Shown here piece after piece: positions 60,846-64,000 of a stretch of DNA of 64,000 nucleotides; within the stretch, counting starts at the first letter, position 1; each line of letters begins with the position of its first letter. Where the stretch lies: positions 62,199 through 126,198 of the forward strand of contig UCEY01000021.1 of the NCBI GenBank assembly GCA_900471605.1, written 5' to 3'. This DNA is from Hyphomicrobiales bacterium. GTDB lineage: Bacteria > Pseudomonadota > Alphaproteobacteria > Rhizobiales > Rhizobiaceae. The position numbers and the translations under genes are program-made. A model generated the notes under the pieces. The model ran no database searches. It was not told where the DNA came from and saw only the letters and a program-made list of their open reading frames with translations.

Positions 60846-61727
60846 ATGAACCCCATCGGGTTGATTTCCATGCAATATGCGAGGCCCTTCACGGCCGAGC
60901 ATTTCCCGCTGTTTGAGAAGATGCGCGAGCACGGGTTTGATTTCGTGGAGCTTCTGGTTCCGGAAGTCGGTGAGCTCGACATCCGGGAAACCAAGAAGGC
61001 GCTCGACGATGCCGGCCTTGGCGTGGTGCTCGCCGCCCGCGTCAACCTGCAGCGCAATCTCGCATCGGCAGATGCCGAGGCGCATCGCGCCGGGATCGAG
61101 TACCTGAAATACACGGTCGATTGCGCGGCCGGCCTGGGCGCGAAGATCGTCGGCGGTCCGCTGACCGGAAATCCGCTGGTCTTCGCCGGCCGCCCGCCGC
61201 AGCCGGTGGAGGAGACCGAGCGACTGGCCCGCAAGGATCGCTGCGTCAGGGGCTTGAAGGAAGCCGGCGACTATGCGGGCAAGGCCGGCATACTGCTGGC
61301 CGTCGAGCCGCTGAACCGCTTCGAAAGCGATGTGCTCTGCACGACGCAGCAGGCGATGGAACTGCTGGACGCGGTGGATAATCCGGCCGTCAAGCTGATG
61401 CTCGATACATTCCATATGCACATGGAAGAAAGCTCCATTGCCGAGGCGATCCTGCTTGCCGGTGACCGTCTCGTGCATTTCCAGGCCAATGAGAACCATC
61501 GCGGCTTTCCCGGCACGGGAATGACCGATTGGGTCGAAGTCTGCCGCGCGCTTCACGCGGTCGGCTACAAGGGCCCGGTCTCGCTCGAGCCGTTCCGGCG
61601 CAATGACGACCGTTTCGGCGTGCCGTTTGCCCAGTGGCGCCCGCCGCACGAGGACGAAAGCAATCGTCTCGCAGCGGCCAGCGCATTCATGAAATCCCAC
61701 CTCCTGCTTACGGAATATCGTCGATGA
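60846..61727 (+). CDS. Sugar-phosphate isomerase/epimerase (TIM-barrel, tagatose/psicose 3-epimerase-like)
   Basis: A 293-residue xylose-isomerase-like TIM-barrel protein. Metal ligands expected for the family are present: Glu in AVEPLNRFE, Asp and His in KLMLDTFHMHME, His in HFQANENHRGF, and Glu in VSLEPFRR. It would interconvert a keto sugar at C3 or a related polyol-derived ketone. The ATG at 60846 has AAGGA seven bases upstream; an ATG at 60840 is also possible. Its end overlaps the oxidoreductase gene (ATGA), so the two act in the same pathway. Confidence 0.87.
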   Translation: MNPIGLISMQYARPFTAEHFPLFEKMREHGFDFVELLVPEVGELDIRETKKALDDAGLGVVLAARVNLQRNLASADAEAHRAGIEYLKYTVDCAAGLGAKIVGGPLTGNPLVFAGRPPQPVEETERLARKDRCVRGLKEAGDYAGKAGILLAVEPLNRFESDVLCTTQQAMELLDAVDNPAVKLMLDTFHMHMEESSIAEAILLAGDRLVHFQANENHRGFPGTGMTDWVEVCRALHAVGYKGPVSLEPFRRNDDRFGVPFAQWRPPHEDESNRLAAASAFMKSHLLLTEYRR

Positions 61728-62719
61728 CTTTGAAAATCGGTTGGATCGGTTGCGGAATCCACGCAACCCAGATGCTGCTTCCCCAGCTCGTGCGCCATGA
61801 TATCGAGCTCGTGGGGATGTGCGATATCGACGGCAAGCGCCTGAAGGATGCCGGCCGGCAATTCGGGGTGACCAATCTGACGACGGACGCGCAGACCCTG
61901 CTTTCTACCCCTGGGCTCGATGCGGTCGGCATGGCGGTCGGCCCGGATCAGCACCTCGCCTTCGGCAAGGCTGCGCTCGAACGAGGCCTGTCGGTCTTCA
62001 TGGAAAAGCCGCCCTCGGGTTCCGCGGCCGGCGCGCGCGAGCTTCTGGCTGCTTCTGAGAAGGCGAAGAAGCCGTTGCTCGTCGGGTTCATGAAGCGTTA
62101 TTCGATCGGCAACCGCATGGCGGCGAATATCGTCAAATCCGGCCGTTTCGGGGACGTGCTCGGCCTGACCGGCTACTACATGACGGCCCCCGGCTATTTC
62201 GCCGGCAATGTCGACTATACCGGTTTCTTCCTGCATCACTGCGTCCACTACATGGATCTCGTCTCCTTTCTGGTATCGCCGGTTCGTTCGATCTCAGCCC
62301 GCAAGGTCGAAAAGACGCCGGGGCGGCTGCTTTTCCATGTGGCATTCGAATTCGAATGCGGAGCGATCGGCAATATCGCCATGGGCACGGTCCAGTCCCG
62401 GGGAACCCCCGTCGAGCGGATCGAACTGATGGGCGACCATCAGCGCATCGAGGTGGACGACGTGATCGAGATCCGCTGGCATCGCAACCCGCCCTTCAAG
62501 ATCGACGATCTCGGCGCAACGCTGAACGAGAGTTCGGACACGCTGACCTGGAAACCGAATTTCACCGCCGCCGCCAACGAGGATCCTAAAGGGTACCATT
62601 CGCTGCTGGCGGATGTGGTTCCCGCACTCGGCGGGGCGGCAACCCCCGCGCCGACGATTGCGGATGGCGTCGTCGCAATGGAACGTCTGGAAACGCTCCG
62701 GCGCGAACTTGCGCTCTGA
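61724..62719 (+). CDS. Gfo/Idh/MocA-family NAD(P)-dependent oxidoreductase
   Basis: A 331-residue sugar or cyclitol dehydrogenase. The Rossmann start is KIGWIGCGIHATQMLLPQL, followed by the family motif FMEKPPSGSAAGARELL (EKP) with the catalytic Lys, and HHCVHYMDLVSFLV in the C-terminal domain (His/Asp). It oxidises or reduces a hydroxyl of an imported sugar, inositol or rhizopine-like compound. Start overlaps the epimerase stop by four bases. Last gene of the operon; it converges with the aconitase-like gene, with 36 bp between the stops. Confidence 0.91.
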   Translation: MTLKIGWIGCGIHATQMLLPQLVRHDIELVGMCDIDGKRLKDAGRQFGVTNLTTDAQTLLSTPGLDAVGMAVGPDQHLAFGKAALERGLSVFMEKPPSGSAAGARELLAASEKAKKPLLVGFMKRYSIGNRMAANIVKSGRFGDVLGLTGYYMTAPGYFAGNVDYTGFFLHHCVHYMDLVSFLVSPVRSISARKVEKTPGRLLFHVAFEFECGAIGNIAMGTVQSRGTPVERIELMGDHQRIEVDDVIEIRWHRNPPFKIDDLGATLNESSDTLTWKPNFTAAANEDPKGYHSLLADVVPALGGAATPAPTIADGVVAMERLETLRRELAL

Positions 62720-62755
62720 TGAGCTTCAGGCTTCCGGCGAAAACCAGGCTCTCAT

Positions 62756-64000
62756 TCAAAGCTCGTTGGCTCGCCGAGGCGGAGGCATTTCGGCGAGACA
62801 TCGCCTGAGGATGAGAGGCAGGATGCCGCCTGCGCGGAGGATCTCGACCTCGGCATTCGTTTCGATTGCGGCAGAAGCCTTGAATACGAGGGGCGAACCG
62901 TGGGTGCGTTCGAGGGTTGCCGGTACATCGCAGCGCGGTGACATGATGTCGGGATCGGCGTGGATGGTGAGGACATCGCCCGAACGGAGTTCGAGCATCT
63001 GCGGCGTCACGTCCGATGGAAGGCGCAGTGGGAGGATGCCCATGCCAATCAGGTTCCAGCGGTGGATGCGCTCGAAGCTTGACGCAAGCACGGCGCGAAC
63101 GCCGAGAAGAGCCACGCCCTTCGCCGCCCAGTCGCGGGAGGAGCCCATTCCGTAACGCTCGCCCGCCACGAGCACGACGGACTTTCCCTCGGCCTTGTAA
63201 CGCTGTGCCGCATCCCAGAGCGGCAGGGCTTTTCCCGATCCGGCATGGACAGTGGAGCCGGGCGGGATGCCTGTTGCCAGAAGGTTGCTCACGGCCTTGT
63301 TGGTGAACAGGCCGCGTACCATAACTTCCCAGTTTCCACGTCGGGACGAGAAGACGTTGAGGTCGCTTGGGTTCTCACCGCGCTCGACGAGGTACCGCCC
63401 AGCCGCACCCTTCGCCGGGATTGCACCGGCGGGGGAGATGTGGTCGGTGGTGATGTCGTCGCCGAGAACGAGGATCGGATGCGCCTCATAGGTGCCGAGC
63501 CGGGTTCCTTCGCCGAAGCTCGCGAAGGGTGGACGCCGGATGTAGCTGGAGTGCTCATCCCAGGGAAAGAGTGTGGTCGCCGGCGCGGGAAGCTCTTTCC
63601 AGGCCTTGCTCACTTCTGCGGCATCATAGGCGCGCGAAAAGTCACTCACGTCGGACGCAGCCAGAAGGGTTGCGTCGATTTCGGAAGCGTCGGGCCAGAG
63701 CATCGACAGCGTCACCGGGGTTCCGTCTGCGGAAATGCCGATAGGATCATGGAGAATGTCGAGCTCGACGGTCCCGGCAAGCGCGAAAGCCACGACCATG
63801 GGCGGCGAGGCGAGGAACGCCGCCTCCAACTGCGGATGTACCCGGCCCGGAAAGTTCCGGTTACCGGACAGGACGGCGACCGGAACTATGCGGCGTTCGG
63901 CCATCGCTTCGGCTATGGGCTCGGTCAGAGGTCCGGAATTGCCGATGCAGGTCGTGCAGCCATATCCGACGATGCCGAAACCGGTGGCCTGCAGGTCCGC
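62756..64000 (-). CDS. Aconitase-family hydratase, C-terminal part (5' end outside window)
   Basis: The open frame runs unbroken to the window edge, giving about 414 residues of a longer protein. The cluster ligands CTTC are encoded at about 63947-63958 (GYGCTTCIGNSGPL). Further marks are SGNRNFPGRVHP, GDDITTDHISPAGAIPAKG, SSRRGNWEVMVRGLF and GERYGMGSSRDWAAKG. This is the late third domain plus swivelling domain 4. Compared with housekeeping AcnA many conserved blocks are shorter, so it may be a paralogue acting on another tricarboxylate or an analogue; citrate/isocitrate is not proven. Cytosolic, [4Fe-4S]-dependent. Confidence 0.9.
   Translation of the reverse strand, partial: ADLQATGFGIVGYGCTTCIGNSGPLTEPIAEAMAERRIVPVAVLSGNRNFPGRVHPQLEAAFLASPPMVVAFALAGTVELDILHDPIGISADGTPVTLSMLWPDASEIDATLLAASDVSDFSRAYDAAEVSKAWKELPAPATTLFPWDEHSSYIRRPPFASFGEGTRLGTYEAHPILVLGDDITTDHISPAGAIPAKGAAGRYLVERGENPSDLNVFSSRRGNWEVMVRGLFTNKAVSNLLATGIPPGSTVHAGSGKALPLWDAAQRYKAEGKSVVLVAGERYGMGSSRDWAAKGVALLGVRAVLASSFERIHRWNLIGMGILPLRLPSDVTPQMLELRSGDVLTIHADPDIMSPRCDVPATLERTHGSPLVFKASAAIETNAEVEILRAGGILPLILRRCLAEMPPPRRANEL

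Overview
The window looks like a piece of a large accessory replicon or catabolic region of a rhizobium-like alphaproteobacterium (Rhizobiales, probably Rhizobiaceae). The evidence is high-GC coding with rhizobial codon style, densely packed ABC-importer operons each with its own regulator, malonyl-CoA decarboxylase and synthetase genes, and SfnB, Rrf2 and tripartite tricarboxylate transporter (TTT) families typical of soil and root bacteria. I see no rRNA, tRNA, replication gene, CRISPR or prophage. The genus is an inference.

Layout. 1-2300: the tail of a LacI regulator, a perfect 16-bp operator, a decayed amino-acid ABC ATPase, a 2-hydroxyacid dehydrogenase and a small barrel protein. 2300-4650 (minus): VOC protein, AraC regulator, tryptophan 2,3-dioxygenase. 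4760-15211 (plus): malonyl-CoA decarboxylase, malonyl-CoA synthetase, a UGSC-family redox protein, a thioredoxin-reductase-like flavoprotein, a GntR regulator and a complete ABC importer. This unit is the strongest candidate for an undescribed pathway. 15357-18990: sulfur-acquisition group (Rrf2 regulator, SfnB-type flavoprotein, LLM monooxygenase) and a small ORF. 19036-19749: 1-Cys peroxiredoxin with a terminator. 20057-30369: IclR regulator, polysaccharide-deacetylase-type hydrolase, peptide-type ABC importer, SDR and a penicillin-acylase-family amidase. 30429-41340: LysR regulator, MmgE/PrpD protein, a second peptide-type ABC importer and two M20 amidohydrolases. 41529-44655 (minus): small protein, MFS transporter, orphan PAS histidine kinase. 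44951-51858: LacI regulator, TTT transporter (TctC-TctB-TctA), exported lactonase and a galactarate/talarate-dehydratase-like enolase-superfamily enzyme. 52070-54800: a GGDEF-EAL gene between two remnants of an IS5-type transposase. 54868-62719: a MalK-type ATPase divergent from a GntR-hydrolase-sugar ABC importer-epimerase-oxidoreductase operon. 62756-64000: the C-terminal part of an aconitase-family protein running off the window.

How it works together. The window reads as a chain of self-contained scavenging modules: a regulator, an importer, and two or three hydrolytic or redox enzymes that open the imported compound. Candidate operators were found for five regulators. These are a LacI palindrome at 592, paired GntR-like sites at 4762/4783 and 7749/7771, a LysR T-N11-A box at 31351, a LacI site at 46191 and a GntR-region palindrome at 55989. 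In four importer operons a hairpin follows the binding-protein gene, as expected if binding protein is made in excess over membrane parts. All functions are inferred from reading the translations; no database search was run.
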